Below, piece by piece: positions 46,131 through 54,976 of a DNA stretch of 64,000 nt (its first letter is position 1; each line of letters opens with the position of its first letter). The DNA comes from Bacillus alkalisoli (GTDB lineage: Bacteria > Bacillota > Bacilli > Bacillales > Bacillaceae_I): assembly GCF_002797415.1 (NCBI RefSeq), contig NZ_KZ454944.1, positions 767,745 through 831,744 on the forward strand. Reading direction: 5' to 3'. Position numbers and translations under genes: made by a program. The notes beneath the pieces are model-generated. The model was not told the origin of the DNA. It saw only the letters and a program-made list of their open reading frames with translations, and did not search any database.

Positions 46131-46341
46131 CATATTAACCAATTGTGTAAGCATATAGTTAAAACGGGGGATATTTATAGTTTGTCCACATTTCTATGTA
46201 TTATACGTGTTGTATGAATAAACATGTCACTTTTATTTGAAAATGCATACAATAATAGTAAGAATCCAGTATTCAATCTTTGAGTTATTCTATCCCTATT
46301 AGTATAATGAAAATAGTAGAATCTTTCAGGGGGTGAAAGAA

Positions 46342-46704
46342 ATGGAGCAAGTTATTAAAATTACGGAAGCTGCTGCGTTCCAAATTAAAGATATGATGAA
46401 AGAACATGGAAGCGAAGATGTGTTTCTACGTGTTGCTGTTAAAGGTGGCGGTTGCACAGGTTTATCATATGGTATGGGTTTTGAAGAGGATAAAGGCGAA
46501 ACAGATATAGAAGAGGTACATCATGAAATTACAGTATTAATTGACGATGAGAGCAAACCTATCTTAAGAGGTGTTGTTATAGATTTTAAACAATCGTTAA
46601 TGGGTGGAGGCTTTACAATCGATAATCCGAATGCAATCGCTTCGTGTGGATGTGGATCATCTTTCAAAACTGCTACAAATGCAGGGGCACCAGAAGATTG
46701 TTAA
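46342..46704 (+). CDS. sufA: HesB/IscA-type Fe-S carrier SufA (YutM)
   Basis: The protein has 120 residues from ATG 46342, the family length; the GTG at 46333 is inside the AGGGGGTG site. Three conserved cysteines are in GGGCTGLSY and the C-terminal CGCGSSF. It carries Fe-S clusters from SufBCD to targets. It lies 26 kb from the suf operon, as in B. subtilis (yutM). A 52-bp repeat array follows directly. Confidence 0.95.
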   Translation: MEQVIKITEAAAFQIKDMMKEHGSEDVFLRVAVKGGGCTGLSYGMGFEEDKGETDIEEVHHEITVLIDDESKPILRGVVIDFKQSLMGGGFTIDNPNAIASCGCGSSFKTATNAGAPEDC

Positions 46705-46742
46705 TAAAAGGTCTGGGAACAAAAAGTCGATAGATTTGATAC

Positions 46743-47200
46743 CTCCCACGATCATTTTCACCAAAGAAAAACACAAAAATGATTATGGAGAGGGCTCCCA
46801 CGATCATTTTCACCAAAGAAAAATACAAAAAGGAATATGGAGAGGTCTCCCACGATCATTTTCCCCAAAGAAAAACACAAAAATGATTATGAAGAGGTCT
46901 CCCACGATCATTTTCACCAACGAAAAACACAAAAATGATTATGGAGAGATCACCCACGATCATTTTCACCAAAGAAAAATACAAAAAGGAATATGGAGAG
47001 GTCTCCCACGATCATTTTCCCCAAAGAAAAACACAAAAATGATTATGAAGAGGTCTCCCACGATCATTTTCACCAACGAAAAACACAAAAATGATTATGG
47101 AGAGATCACCCACGATCATTTTCACCAAAGAAAAACACGAAAATGATTATGGAGAGGACTCCCACGATCATTTTCATCAAAGAAAAAGACAAAATGAACA
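46743..47200. repeat. Tandem hairpin array 2 (52-bp unit, nine copies)
   Basis: Units start with CTCCCACGATCATTTTC at 46743, 46795, 46847, 46899, 46951, 47003, 47055, 47107 and 47159. Within a unit ATCATTTT pairs with AAAATGAT. Units 2-4 and 5-7 are the same three variants in order, so a 156-bp block was duplicated. The array sits between convergent yutM and the TIMP-like gene. Confidence 0.95.
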
Positions 47201-47292
47201 GTATATTTGTATTAAAGAGTTTGTAGTATAACTATTAAATGTAAGAAGGTAAATATCATAGCCTATTATTTTTTCGACCGATCCGCTTTGTA

Positions 47293-47847
47293 TTATTCTT
47301 TGTTTCTCTTTCTTCTAAAAAGGAATACTCCCCCAGTTAAAATTACTATTAAGCCAAAACCGTATACCATCACTTCATCGTTATTTAATGTGGACATTGC
47401 TTGATTCTTTTCTACTTCTTTTGAAGGAACATAGCCTTCACCTAGAATCGTTAAGTCTTCTTGTGCATCTTGTAACAAGGTCGTGCGAGAGCATAAATTT
47501 ACATTATATTTTCCATCCTCTTGTTTCATTCCATATACAATGTACTCTTTATCCGTTTCAAAATTAACTCCACAGCTTGCCGAGTCCCAAGACGTTGTTA
47601 TCCATACTTCCTTATGCTCTACTTCTTTCCATGCTTTTGACACTTCCATTTTCACCAAGTATTCCATAGAGTCGTTTGGATTTTTCTTTTTTCCAATTAC
47701 TTTACCAGCAAAAACAGCATCATAGCGCTCAAATTCTGTTGCTGGATCTTCATTTGGCATACAAGAACAAGCAGAACCGCTAGCAGAGAAGGAGAAGGCT
47801 CCGATTAAGAAAATCATAAACGCGAAGCAAATTTTAAGTAACTTCAT
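47293..47847 (-). CDS. TIMP/NTR-domain-like membrane-anchored surface protein
   Basis: The protein has 184 residues from ATG 47847, with an AAAGGTG site. The signal peptide ends at SASGSA; the mature protein starts at or near CSCMPNEDP, as in tissue-inhibitor-of-metalloproteinase-like NTR domains, where an N-terminal Cys is critical. Four cysteines remain (CSC, SCGV, LCSR). A C-terminal helix (VYGFGLIVILTGGVFLF) with a basic RRKRNK tail anchors it outside the membrane. Target unknown. Confidence 0.78.
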   Translation of the reverse strand: MKLLKICFAFMIFLIGAFSFSASGSACSCMPNEDPATEFERYDAVFAGKVIGKKKNPNDSMEYLVKMEVSKAWKEVEHKEVWITTSWDSASCGVNFETDKEYIVYGMKQEDGKYNVNLCSRTTLLQDAQEDLTILGEGYVPSKEVEKNQAMSTLNNDEVMVYGFGLIVILTGGVFLFRRKRNKE

Positions 47848-47987
47848 TGTCACTACACCTTTCGTGTGGGGTTTGATGTTGCTAAATGTTTAGACGTAAT
47901 GGTAGATGGAAAGTTGCAGTATAAAAAACAGCCAACTCACTAAGAGTTGACTGTTTTAATCTATTTTTCAGGCTCTGTTAAAGACCA

Positions 47988-48112
47988 CAGTTGATTTCCG
48001 CACAAGTCTCCGCTTTCCGCGGGCGTGGCTGGAGCCTCCTCGGCTTCGCCTGTGGGGTCTCCAGTCCCCCGCTACTCCCGCAGGAGTCTACGACTTGCAC
48101 GGAAATCAACTG
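47988..48112 (-). repeat. GC-rich inverted-repeat element, copy 7
   Basis: Nearly identical to copy 4 but inverted. Arms of 21 bp (47988-48008 and 48092-48112) keep pairing with two G-U wobbles. It lies between yumC and the TIMP-like gene. Confidence 0.92.
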
Positions 48113-48158
48113 CTAGAAAGGTGTCAAAATCAACATTAACCTTTAACATATCTATTTT

Positions 48159-49151
48159 TTAAAATAAACTAGTACTGTGTAATGGTTGTACTTTTGCTTT
48201 AGGGTCAATGTAAGATTTTGCGTTGTTCACCGCTGTTGGAGCTTCACCGAAGCCACAAGCGATTAATTTCACTTTACCAGGGTACGTACAAATATCACCA
48301 GCAGCATAAATTCCAGGGATGTTTGTTTCCATTTTTGAATTAACTAAAATAGAATTTTTCTCGATTTCTAAGCCCCAATCTTTAATAGGACCTAATGAAG
48401 AAACAAACCCGTAGTTTACGATAACTGCATCTACATCTAATACTTCTTTATTTTCTGTTTTCACTTCTTCTAAGACTACTTGCTTAATTCCAGCTTCATC
48501 ACCAATGATTTCGGAAGGAACCCAAGGTGTTTTAATTTCTACTTTAGAATTCATTAACGTATCAACGCTATGTTCATGAGCACGGAACTTGTCACGACGG
48601 TGGACAAGTGTTACTTTTTCAGCAATTGGCTCTAACATTAATGCCCAGTCAACTGCAGAGTCTCCGCCACCAAATACAACAACTTTTTTCCCTTTGAACT
48701 TATTCATATCATCTACAAAGTAGTGTAAATTCTTATTTTCATAAGAAACTGCGCTTTCAAGCTCTAAGCGTCTAGGTTGGAACGCACCATTACCAGCTGT
48801 AATAATGATTGCCTTTGAGTAATGTGTTTCTTTGTCCGTTGTTATTTTGAAAACACCATCAGCCATCTTTTCCACTGTTTGAACGGATTGTTCAAGACTT
48901 GAAGTTGGCTCGAATTTGGACATTTGCTCTTTTAAGTTATCGACTAACTCTTGAGCACGTACTTTTGGGAAACCAGCAATGTCGTATATGTATTTTTCAG
49001 GATACAAAGCAGATAACTGACCACCTAATTGTGGTAAGCTTTCAATTATTTTTACACTTGCTTGTCTCATACCACCATAAAATGCAGTGAATAGTCCAAC
49101 TGGACCGCCACCTATAATCGTTATGTCGTATACTTTTTGCTCTTCACTCAT
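48159..49151 (-). CDS. yumC: Ferredoxin/flavodoxin-NADP+ reductase YumC (TrxR-like)
   Basis: The protein has 330 residues. FAD site [16 protein letters not shown] and NADPH site [14 protein letters not shown] are clear. The active CxxC of thioredoxin reductases is absent from the NADPH domain, as expected for Bacillus-type ferredoxin-NADP+ reductase. It supplies or draws electrons for ferredoxin-linked pathways. GGGGG sets ATG 49151. Confidence 0.95.
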   Translation of the reverse strand: MSEEQKVYDITIIGGGPVGLFTAFYGGMRQASVKIIESLPQLGGQLSALYPEKYIYDIAGFPKVRAQELVDNLKEQMSKFEPTSSLEQSVQTVEKMADGVFKITTDKETHYSKAIIITAGNGAFQPRRLELESAVSYENKNLHYFVDDMNKFKGKKVVVFGGGDSAVDWALMLEPIAEKVTLVHRRDKFRAHEHSVDTLMNSKVEIKTPWVPSEIIGDEAGIKQVVLEEVKTENKEVLDVDAVIVNYGFVSSLGPIKDWGLEIEKNSILVNSKMETNIPGIYAAGDICTYPGKVKLIACGFGEAPTAVNNAKSYIDPKAKVQPLHSTSLF

Positions 49152-49355
49152 ACTGACAAACCCCCTATGTATAAATCTTCTTCCAATAAATATAATAGCA
49201 CAAAACAGACAGTTTTACTGTGATGTTTATTGTTAATTCTAACAAATTTTTATAAAATTCCAAAACATGAAAGCACTTTTGTGAATATATTAACAATATA
49301 ACCATTTCTATCATATAAATAAAGAAAAGTGAGTATAATCTTCTTAGATTATTGA

Positions 49356-49511
49356 TTGAGTAAGTTCTATAAAGTACAAATACTTTACGAAAAACGAACT
49401 TTAAAACTGTTTATGTAAATAAAATATTATTTGATGCGGACGTTATAATATGATATTGGACAGAAAATTCTTTTTTCACTAAACGAACGGTATTTACGAA
49501 ATAGATTCGAT
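49356..49511 (-). repeat. AT-rich MITE-like element, copy D
   Basis: Inverted relative to the others: the minus strand reads CGTTTAGTGAAAAAAGAAT, a middle part, GTTCGTTTTTCGTAAAGTA and an AACTTACTC end. Its gene-facing end points to yumC, about 205 bp away, and its other end to yumB. Confidence 0.75.
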
Positions 49512-49560
49512 TTTTATCATTTTCTAAAAATTCTAAACGTTACCAACTTAATATTTTATA

Positions 49561-49589
49561 TTGAAAAATGAAAGGAAAAAGAATATTAT
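49561..49589 (+). promoter_or_regulatory. Sigma-A promoter of yumB
   Basis: TTGAAA at 49561-49566 and TATTAT at 49584-49589, 17 bp apart; predicted start near 49596. Confidence 0.65.
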
Positions 49590-49611
49590 GTAGTGTAGGC
49601 ATAATAAGATT

Positions 49612-49664
49612 TTGTGACAAATTTCGCACGTTTATTGCGCTTACGATAGTGAAGTGTTTCACAA
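49612..49664 (+). promoter_or_regulatory. Tandem Rex-like operators before yumB
   Basis: TAGTGAA-GTGT-TTCACAA at 49647-49664 differs from the Rex consensus TTGTGAA-N4-TTCACAA at one position. TTGTGAC-AAAT-TTCGCAC at 49612-49629 matches 11 of 14. Centres are 35 bp apart, downstream of the predicted start, fitting repression that is lifted when NADH is high. Confidence 0.7.
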
Positions 49665-49778
49665 TCTTAATCATTCATAAAAAAGTCTATTTAAGCGGAT
49701 AGTAGTAGTATGAAATTTGTCAATCGTCATTCTATATTTATTATACTTATAAATCTTTTGTAAAGGTGGATGTTACGG

Positions 49779-50996
49779 GTGAGAAAGCCAAAAATCGTTA
49801 TTTTAGGTGCGGGTTACGGTGGGTTAATGACTGCTGTACGCCTACAAAAATCAATCGGCGTTAACGAAGCAGATATTACGTTAGTAAATAAAAATGACTA
49901 TCACTATGAGTCAACTTGGTTACATGAAGCGTCTGCAGGTACATTACCAGCAGAACGCACAAGATATAAAGTATCAGACGTTATTGAAAAAAGTAAAGTA
50001 CATTTCTTAGTTGATACAGTTACAGGTATTAACAAAGAAGAGAAAACAGTTGCTTTAACTAAGGGCGGAGAGCTTTCTTACGACTACTTAGTAGTGGCTT
50101 TAGGTTATGAGTCCGAAACTTTCGGAATCAAAGGCTTAAAAGAGCACGCATTCTCTATTGCTAACTTAAACGCTGCACGTCAAATTCGTGAGCATATTGA
50201 ATATCAATTTGCTACGTACAATACAGAAAAAGATCGTCGTGATGAACGCTTAACTCTAGTAGTAGGTGGAGCAGGATTCACAGGTATCGAATTCCTTGGA
50301 GAATTAGCTAACAGAGTTCCAGAACTTTGCAAAGAGTTTGACGTACCACATGATAAAGTACGTATTATTTGTGTAGAAGCGGCTCCTACAGTATTACCAG
50401 GATTTGATCCAGAGCTAGTTGAGTACGCTGTTACTCAATTAGAGCGCAAAGGAATTGAATTCAAAATTGGAACTGCTATTAAAGAAGCAACAGAAGAAGG
50501 AATTATCGTTTCAAAAGAAGACCAAGTAGAAGAAATTAAAGCTGGTACGGTTGTTTGGGCAGCAGGAGTACGTGGTAATCACTTAGTAGAAGATTCTGGT
50601 TTCGAAAACATGCGTGGCCGTGTGAAAGTAGATCCTTACCTACGTGCACCAGGTCATGATGATGTATTCATCGTAGGTGACTGTGCATTAATCATTAACG
50701 AAGAGATTAACCGCCCTTACCCACCAACAGCTCAAATCGCTATGCAACAAGGTGAAGTTTGTGCGAAAAACTTAACTGTTTTAGTACGTGGCCAAGGTGA
50801 ACTACAAACATTTACACCAGACTTAAAAGGAACAGTTTGTTCTTTAGGTGAAGACGATGCGATTGGTGTTGTTTTTGGTCGTAAAGTTTGGGGTTCTAAA
50901 GCTTCATTCATGAAGAAAATGGTTGATAACCGTGCTCTATACATGATGGGCGGAGCTGGTCTTGTAATGAAAAAAGGTAAATTTAACGTATTATAA
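49779..50996 (+). CDS. yumB: Type II NADH dehydrogenase-like protein YumB
   Basis: The protein has 405 residues from GTG 49779, eight bases after AAAGGTGGA; ATG 49770 lies within that site. The FAD site is [12 protein letters not shown], the NADH site [17 protein letters not shown] near 165, and IVGDCALI near 300. C-terminal amphipathic residues could attach it to the membrane, passing NADH electrons to menaquinone. Rex-like operators in its leader support an NADH-oxidising role. Confidence 0.92.
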   Translation: MRKPKIVILGAGYGGLMTAVRLQKSIGVNEADITLVNKNDYHYESTWLHEASAGTLPAERTRYKVSDVIEKSKVHFLVDTVTGINKEEKTVALTKGGELSYDYLVVALGYESETFGIKGLKEHAFSIANLNAARQIREHIEYQFATYNTEKDRRDERLTLVVGGAGFTGIEFLGELANRVPELCKEFDVPHDKVRIICVEAAPTVLPGFDPELVEYAVTQLERKGIEFKIGTAIKEATEEGIIVSKEDQVEEIKAGTVVWAAGVRGNHLVEDSGFENMRGRVKVDPYLRAPGHDDVFIVGDCALIINEEINRPYPPTAQIAMQQGEVCAKNLTVLVRGQGELQTFTPDLKGTVCSLGEDDAIGVVFGRKVWGSKASFMKKMVDNRALYMMGGAGLVMKKGKFNVL

Positions 50997-51019
50997 TCAT
51001 CATTAATACGTTCAGATAG

Positions 51020-51058
51020 AGATGCTCAGGGGGGAAACTCCTTGGGCATTTTTTCTTA
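51020..51058 (+). terminator. Terminator of yumB
   Basis: ATGCTCAGGGG pairs imperfectly with CCTTGGGCAT around GGAAACT, followed by TTTTTTC. Confidence 0.75.
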
Positions 51059-51068
51059 TTTAGTCAAA

Positions 51069-51335
51069 ATGGTAATTGAAACACAATTGTCGAAGATTGA
51101 AACAGAACAACCTAAAATTGAAACACAAGTAAAGAGAAATGAAACACAAAAAAGTAAAAGAAGAGGATAAAGTAGATATTGAAACAGAAGCCATGGGGAT
51201 TGAAACAGAACAACCAAAAATTGAAACACAACTACCAAAAAGAAGAAGATACAGTTGAAATTGAAATACAAGACAGGAAGATTGAAACAAACGAGTAGGA
51301 AATTGTAACATAAGAATACTAGATTGAAACACAAA
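51069..51335. repeat. 21-bp periodic repeat (ATTGAAACA)
   Basis: ATTGAAACA-like blocks lie at 51075, 51096, 51117, about 51138, 51178, 51199 and 51220, mostly 21 bp apart, then decay. Read in frame from ATG 51069 it gives 33 codons of the heptad IETQLSK, but the frame breaks repeatedly. It is not a CRISPR array, since repeats are too short and spacers too alike. Confidence 0.8.
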
Positions 51336-51427
51336 TCTAAAATTAATCTGTTAAACATGTAGTAAACTTAACTTACATTATGTAAAGAAATCATGTCCCA
51401 TAAAAAATGAAGAAAGGAGAAACGAAT

Positions 51428-51907
51428 ATGACAAAAAGGGGTAGCATTTGGTTAGCCGTTGCTGGAATCGTTGAATCAGAGGATGGAAAGGTGCTAGTCG
51501 TAAAAAAACAATACGGAGGTTTAAAAGGAAAGTGGTCATTTCCAGCTGGATTTTTAGAAGCGGGGGAAACATTAGACCAGGCTATCATAAGAGAGATTAA
51601 AGAAGAAACAGGAATAGAATGCACAATAGAAAGCATAGTTGGTGTGCGATCAGGTGTCATTAAAAACGAAATAAGTGATAACATGATTATGTTTTCTTGC
51701 CATCCTATACATACAACTATCGTGCACGACGAAAATGAACTAATAGAAGCAGTGTTTCTTACACATGAGGAATTAAAAAATGACCCAAATACTTCATTAT
51801 TAGTCCATTACTATATTGATAACAAGCTCAAAAACAGCTTGAAACAAGTACAAACGGAAGGGCCAGGAGAAATTTTCGGCTATACTTCATACAACGTTTT
51901 CTTCTAA
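51428..51907 (+). CDS. Nudix hydrolase
   Basis: The protein has 159 residues from ATG 51428 after AAAGGAG. The Nudix box is complete: G-FLEAG-E followed by REIKEETGI near residues 43-65. Substrate (ADP-ribose, nucleotide or coenzyme) cannot be told. It is an addition to the B. subtilis yum-yui order. Confidence 0.92.
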   Translation: MTKRGSIWLAVAGIVESEDGKVLVVKKQYGGLKGKWSFPAGFLEAGETLDQAIIREIKEETGIECTIESIVGVRSGVIKNEISDNMIMFSCHPIHTTIVHDENELIEAVFLTHEELKNDPNTSLLVHYYIDNKLKNSLKQVQTEGPGEIFGYTSYNVFF

Positions 51908-52082
51908 ATGAAACACAATCTAAAAAAGTAAGAAAAAAGTAGGATACAATAGTTTGAACAAGATGTATTCGCTTACACAGGTTATTTTCAGAAAATTCAA
52001 ACCTTTTAAAAGTGTCACGATGGTGGTATATTATCAGAAAATTAAGTTTTTTAATTTAATCTACCAACTTGGAGGGTTTGGA

Positions 52083-52205
52083 ATGAAAAAACAACTAAGC
52101 AGTGAACAGCATCAATGTCCATATTGTTCAGGAAAAGGGTATTTTCAACTATTATTAGGTGGATCCGAAACATGCAATTGTTGTGGAGGAAGCGGAAAGA
52201 AATAA
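52083..52205 (+). CDS. yuiA: Small zinc-finger-like protein YuiA
   Basis: The protein has 40 residues from ATG 52083 with GGAGGG. CPYCSGKGYF and CNCCGGSGKK are the two halves of a DnaJ-type CxxCxGxG zinc site. Matches B. subtilis YuiA by pattern and place before yuiB. Function unknown. Confidence 0.88.
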   Translation: MKKQLSSEQHQCPYCSGKGYFQLLLGGSETCNCCGGSGKK

Positions 52206-52324
52206 GATTTGAACAAAATTTGTCTAATACATTAGTAATATGGAAATGTAAAGAACTTGGAATTGACTAGTATTATTCATTTGAGTACACTAAAAGGTGA
52301 TGTGTACAGGAGGTGTTATCTCAA

Positions 52325-52654
52325 ATGTCTATGGAGATTCCAGTAGTACTTATTTCTATGTTACTATTTTTTGTGCTTTTTTTCGGAATTGGATTCCTTT
52401 TAAATATGTTATTACGAATGTCTTGGATCATGGCGATTGTTTACCCAATCGTATGTATTTGGATTATTGGTAATGAACAAAACGGCTTGTTTGACTATAT
52501 CTTCTCACCAGTAACTTCTTTTCAATTTTTAGGAGAAAAAATTACTTCACTCGGAGCAGCGGATATATTAATATTGTCTAGCGGTTTTCTTGGAGCATTA
52601 TTCTCCGGAATCGTCATTCGCATGTTGCGTAAACGCGGATATCAAATGTTCTAA
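52325..52654 (+). CDS. yuiB: Membrane protein YuiB
   Basis: The protein has 109 residues from ATG 52325, nine bases after AGGAGGTG. Three hydrophobic segments (about 5-30, 38-52, 73-95). No motif suggests a function. A strong terminator follows. Confidence 0.82.
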   Translation: MSMEIPVVLISMLLFFVLFFGIGFLLNMLLRMSWIMAIVYPIVCIWIIGNEQNGLFDYIFSPVTSFQFLGEKITSLGAADILILSSGFLGALFSGIVIRMLRKRGYQMF

Positions 52655-52670
52655 ACTTTTATACCTCTTT

Positions 52671-52708
52671 AAGAAAGAAGCCATCCATTCAATGGCTTCT
52701 TTTTTATG
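52671..52708 (+). terminator. Terminator of yuiA-yuiB
   Basis: AAGAAGCCAT pairs perfectly with ATGGCTTCTT around CCATTCA, followed by TTTTAT. Confidence 0.9.
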
Positions 52709-52880
52709 CTCAAAAACGGATCAGATAATACGAATTTATTAATTTATAGGAAATATTGGAATCTATTTTGGTATTTTTTTCTATAATACTAGTAATTTTT
52801 TCGTGATTTTACTCAAAATCGGTATATTTTCTAACAGTAATGGGAAGTAATAGTTTGTGTGAGAGGAGTGAATGGTACTT

Positions 52881-53603
52881 ATGCAAACGGCAAAAACGAT
52901 AGGCCGAAGGATAATTACATCTTTATTATTTGTATGTGCTTTGTTAGTAACCTTTCAATCTGTTTCAGGGGTAGAAGCAAAGACATTGCAAGAATGGTTG
53001 GCTGAAAATGATATGTATGGCAAACAACAAAGATTAGCGACAAATACATCTAGTGAATCAGAAGGTTTCTTTCGTAAAGTAGGATTAGGTTTTAAGAAAC
53101 TAAATTTCTTTAGTGCTGTAGAAACAGCGATTAGTTCAGAAGAACAAATTGAAGCTCCATTAACGTTAGAGGAATTAGATTGGAGCCAATATGAGAAAAT
53201 GAACGTGCTAGCAACTGGCTATACCGCTGGCTTTGAATCAACGGGTAAACGCCCTGGTCATCCTCAATATGGAATTACATATTCAGGTGTACAAGTGACT
53301 CGTGACTTGTATTCTACTATTGCAGCAGATATAAGAGTGTTTCCGATCGGTACAATACTTTTTATCCCTGGCTATGGCTATGGTGTAGTAGCTGACATTG
53401 GTGGAGCCATAAAAGGAAATAAGATTGATCTTTACTATGAAACGGTACAAGACGTCTTCCAACAATGGGGCAAGAAAACGACGGATGTTTATATTGTAAA
53501 ACGCGGTACAGGTAAGTTTACAAAAGAAGAGTTAGAATTATTGAACGAAGATGAAACGATGCAAGTATTCCGTCAGCAATATATAGAAAAGAAAGATTCA
53601 TAA
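52881..53603 (+). CDS. yuiC: 3D-domain cell-wall protein YuiC (MltA/RlpA-like fold)
   Basis: The protein has 240 residues from ATG 52881; ATG 52872 is only 3 bp from the GAGGAG site, so it is less likely but possible. A signal peptide precedes VEAKTLQE. The C-terminal 3D domain has TGYTAG, VFPIGT and the three aspartates of [18 protein letters not shown]. Related Sps/YuiC enzymes are lytic transglycosylases acting on the cell wall, often in spore germination or revival. Confidence 0.88.
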   Translation: MQTAKTIGRRIITSLLFVCALLVTFQSVSGVEAKTLQEWLAENDMYGKQQRLATNTSSESEGFFRKVGLGFKKLNFFSAVETAISSEEQIEAPLTLEELDWSQYEKMNVLATGYTAGFESTGKRPGHPQYGITYSGVQVTRDLYSTIAADIRVFPIGTILFIPGYGYGVVADIGGAIKGNKIDLYYETVQDVFQQWGKKTTDVYIVKRGTGKFTKEELELLNEDETMQVFRQQYIEKKDS

Positions 53604-53654
53604 GAAAAACGGTGATAGGAAAATCGCATTCCTTTCACCGTTTTTCTTTTCGTA
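53604..53654. terminator. Bidirectional terminator between yuiC and yuiD
   Basis: GAAAAACGGTGA-AGGA pairs with TCCT-TCACCGTTTTTC around an AT-rich loop. Confidence 0.88.
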
Positions 53655-53660
53655 TTTATT

Positions 53661-54143
53661 TTAAAGGACATGAAAAATAAAATGCAAAAGTAATGTAAGT
53701 AAAATTCCTGTTATAGCTCCAAAGAAAACTTCGATTGGCTTATGACCTAATAATTCTTTTAACTCTTTTTGTTTTTCTTCCTCATTCATTTTTGGCCACA
53801 TTTTTGCATCTTCTGCTAAACGATTAAAATCGGCTACTAGCTTATTTAATACGGTTGCTTGCTCCCCTGCATGGCGACGAACTCCACTTGCATCAAACAT
53901 AACAATAATCGCAAAAACGGCTGCGACAGAGAAAATTGGTGAGCCTAGCCCTGTTTCAAACGCTACACCAGTTGCCAATGCGGTAACAGCAGCAGAGTGA
54001 GAACTTGGCATTCCACCTGTACTAGTAATTAAAGACCAATCTAACTTTCTAATTGCAATAAATTGAATCGGTACTTTCACAAACTGTGCAAAACCAATTG
54101 CAGCTAGTGCTGCCCATAAAGGAAAATTTGTAAATAATTCCAC
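53661..54143 (-). CDS. yuiD: Divergent PAP2-family membrane protein YuiD
   Basis: The protein has 160 residues with about four helices. GGMPSSHSAAVTALA near 42-56 and DASGVRRHAGEQA carry the residues of the divergent PAP2 (acid phosphatase/VanZ-related) family. A lipid phosphate phosphatase activity is likely but unproven. Confidence 0.88.
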   Translation of the reverse strand: MELFTNFPLWAALAAIGFAQFVKVPIQFIAIRKLDWSLITSTGGMPSSHSAAVTALATGVAFETGLGSPIFSVAAVFAIIVMFDASGVRRHAGEQATVLNKLVADFNRLAEDAKMWPKMNEEEKQKELKELLGHKPIEVFFGAITGILLTLLLHFIFHVL

Positions 54144-54378
54144 GATGAAATCGCCCTTTCTTTGCTGATTATCCTAAAAGATAAGTATAATAACAGTATG
54201 ACATAAAAGATTTTCCTCTTAATGTACTATTCCCTTATATATTAGAAGTAGAACTTATTAATAATAATTAATTTAAGCATGTACCCTCAGCTTTTCTAAT
54301 TATTATGAATGATTTCTCCTCCTTTGTTAAGATAAAATTAGTTAATTTTAAAAAAACATTGTAAAAAGGGTGTGAAAA

Positions 54379-54756
54379 ATGAACTATTATCCAAAAGAGT
54401 ACTACGAGTTCTTTGTGAAGTTTAATGAGGGGGATTATTATACGTGTCATGATTTGTTGGAAGAGATTTGGATGACGGAAAAAGATAACTTATTTCTAAA
54501 AGGCCTATTACAAATGACAGTAGCTATTTACCATTACGAGTATGGAAATGTAAAAGGTGCTAGATTAATGATGAAAGCAGGGCACCTATACATTCAAAAA
54601 TATCGCCCTAAGTATTGGGGAGTTGATTTAGAAAAAGTAAACCAATTTATTGATGAATGCATAGCTACCATACCAGACAAAATAGAACGAGTACCTTATG
54701 AACAAGTTGATAGTTTGCCAACGCTACCCAATTTCATATTATATTTAGACGATTGA
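54379..54756 (+). CDS. DUF309 protein
   Basis: The protein has 125 residues. The signature EGDYYTCHDLLEEIWM near 17-31 and the helical remainder identify the DUF309 family, in B. subtilis represented by YpuF elsewhere in the chromosome. Function unknown. Confidence 0.85.
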   Translation: MNYYPKEYYEFFVKFNEGDYYTCHDLLEEIWMTEKDNLFLKGLLQMTVAIYHYEYGNVKGARLMMKAGHLYIQKYRPKYWGVDLEKVNQFIDECIATIPDKIERVPYEQVDSLPTLPNFILYLDD

Positions 54757-54908
54757 GTTAATATTTTGAATATATTTCTTTATGGAAAAACGAATTTTTG
54801 TATATTTCAATTGTTTTTTGATGTTCATATTTAGTTTTGTAATTCTACCTTAATAATATTTTGTCATTCGTTTTTCAGATAGTAGTAATACATTATGAAA
54901 CGGAATCG
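54752..54908 (+). repeat. AT-rich MITE-like element, copy E (degenerate left end)
   Basis: The right end ATTCGTTTTTCAGATAGTAGTAATACATTATGAAACGG matches copy B; the left keeps only GAGTTAAT and GGAAAAACGAAT. It ends about 68 bp before pepA. Confidence 0.7.
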
Positions 54909-54976
54909 ATTAGAAACTCGAAATATTTAGTATTTTTCGTTATAATGGAAAAAGAAACTTGAGAGGTGGAATTAGG

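Noticed and set aside
46604-47146. Open frame of 180 codons
   Set aside because: It starts in the wrong frame inside yutM and then runs through the 52-bp tandem array; it is open only because of repetition.
51069-51335. CRISPR-like array with ATTGAAAC repeats
   Set aside because: The repeated block is about 9 bp with 12-bp similar gaps, not 25-37 bp repeats with unique spacers, and no cas gene is present.
51056-51358. Minus-strand Phe/Ser/Leu-rich frames of 90-100 codons
   Set aside because: They are the reverse reading of the 21-bp repeat and lack ribosome sites.
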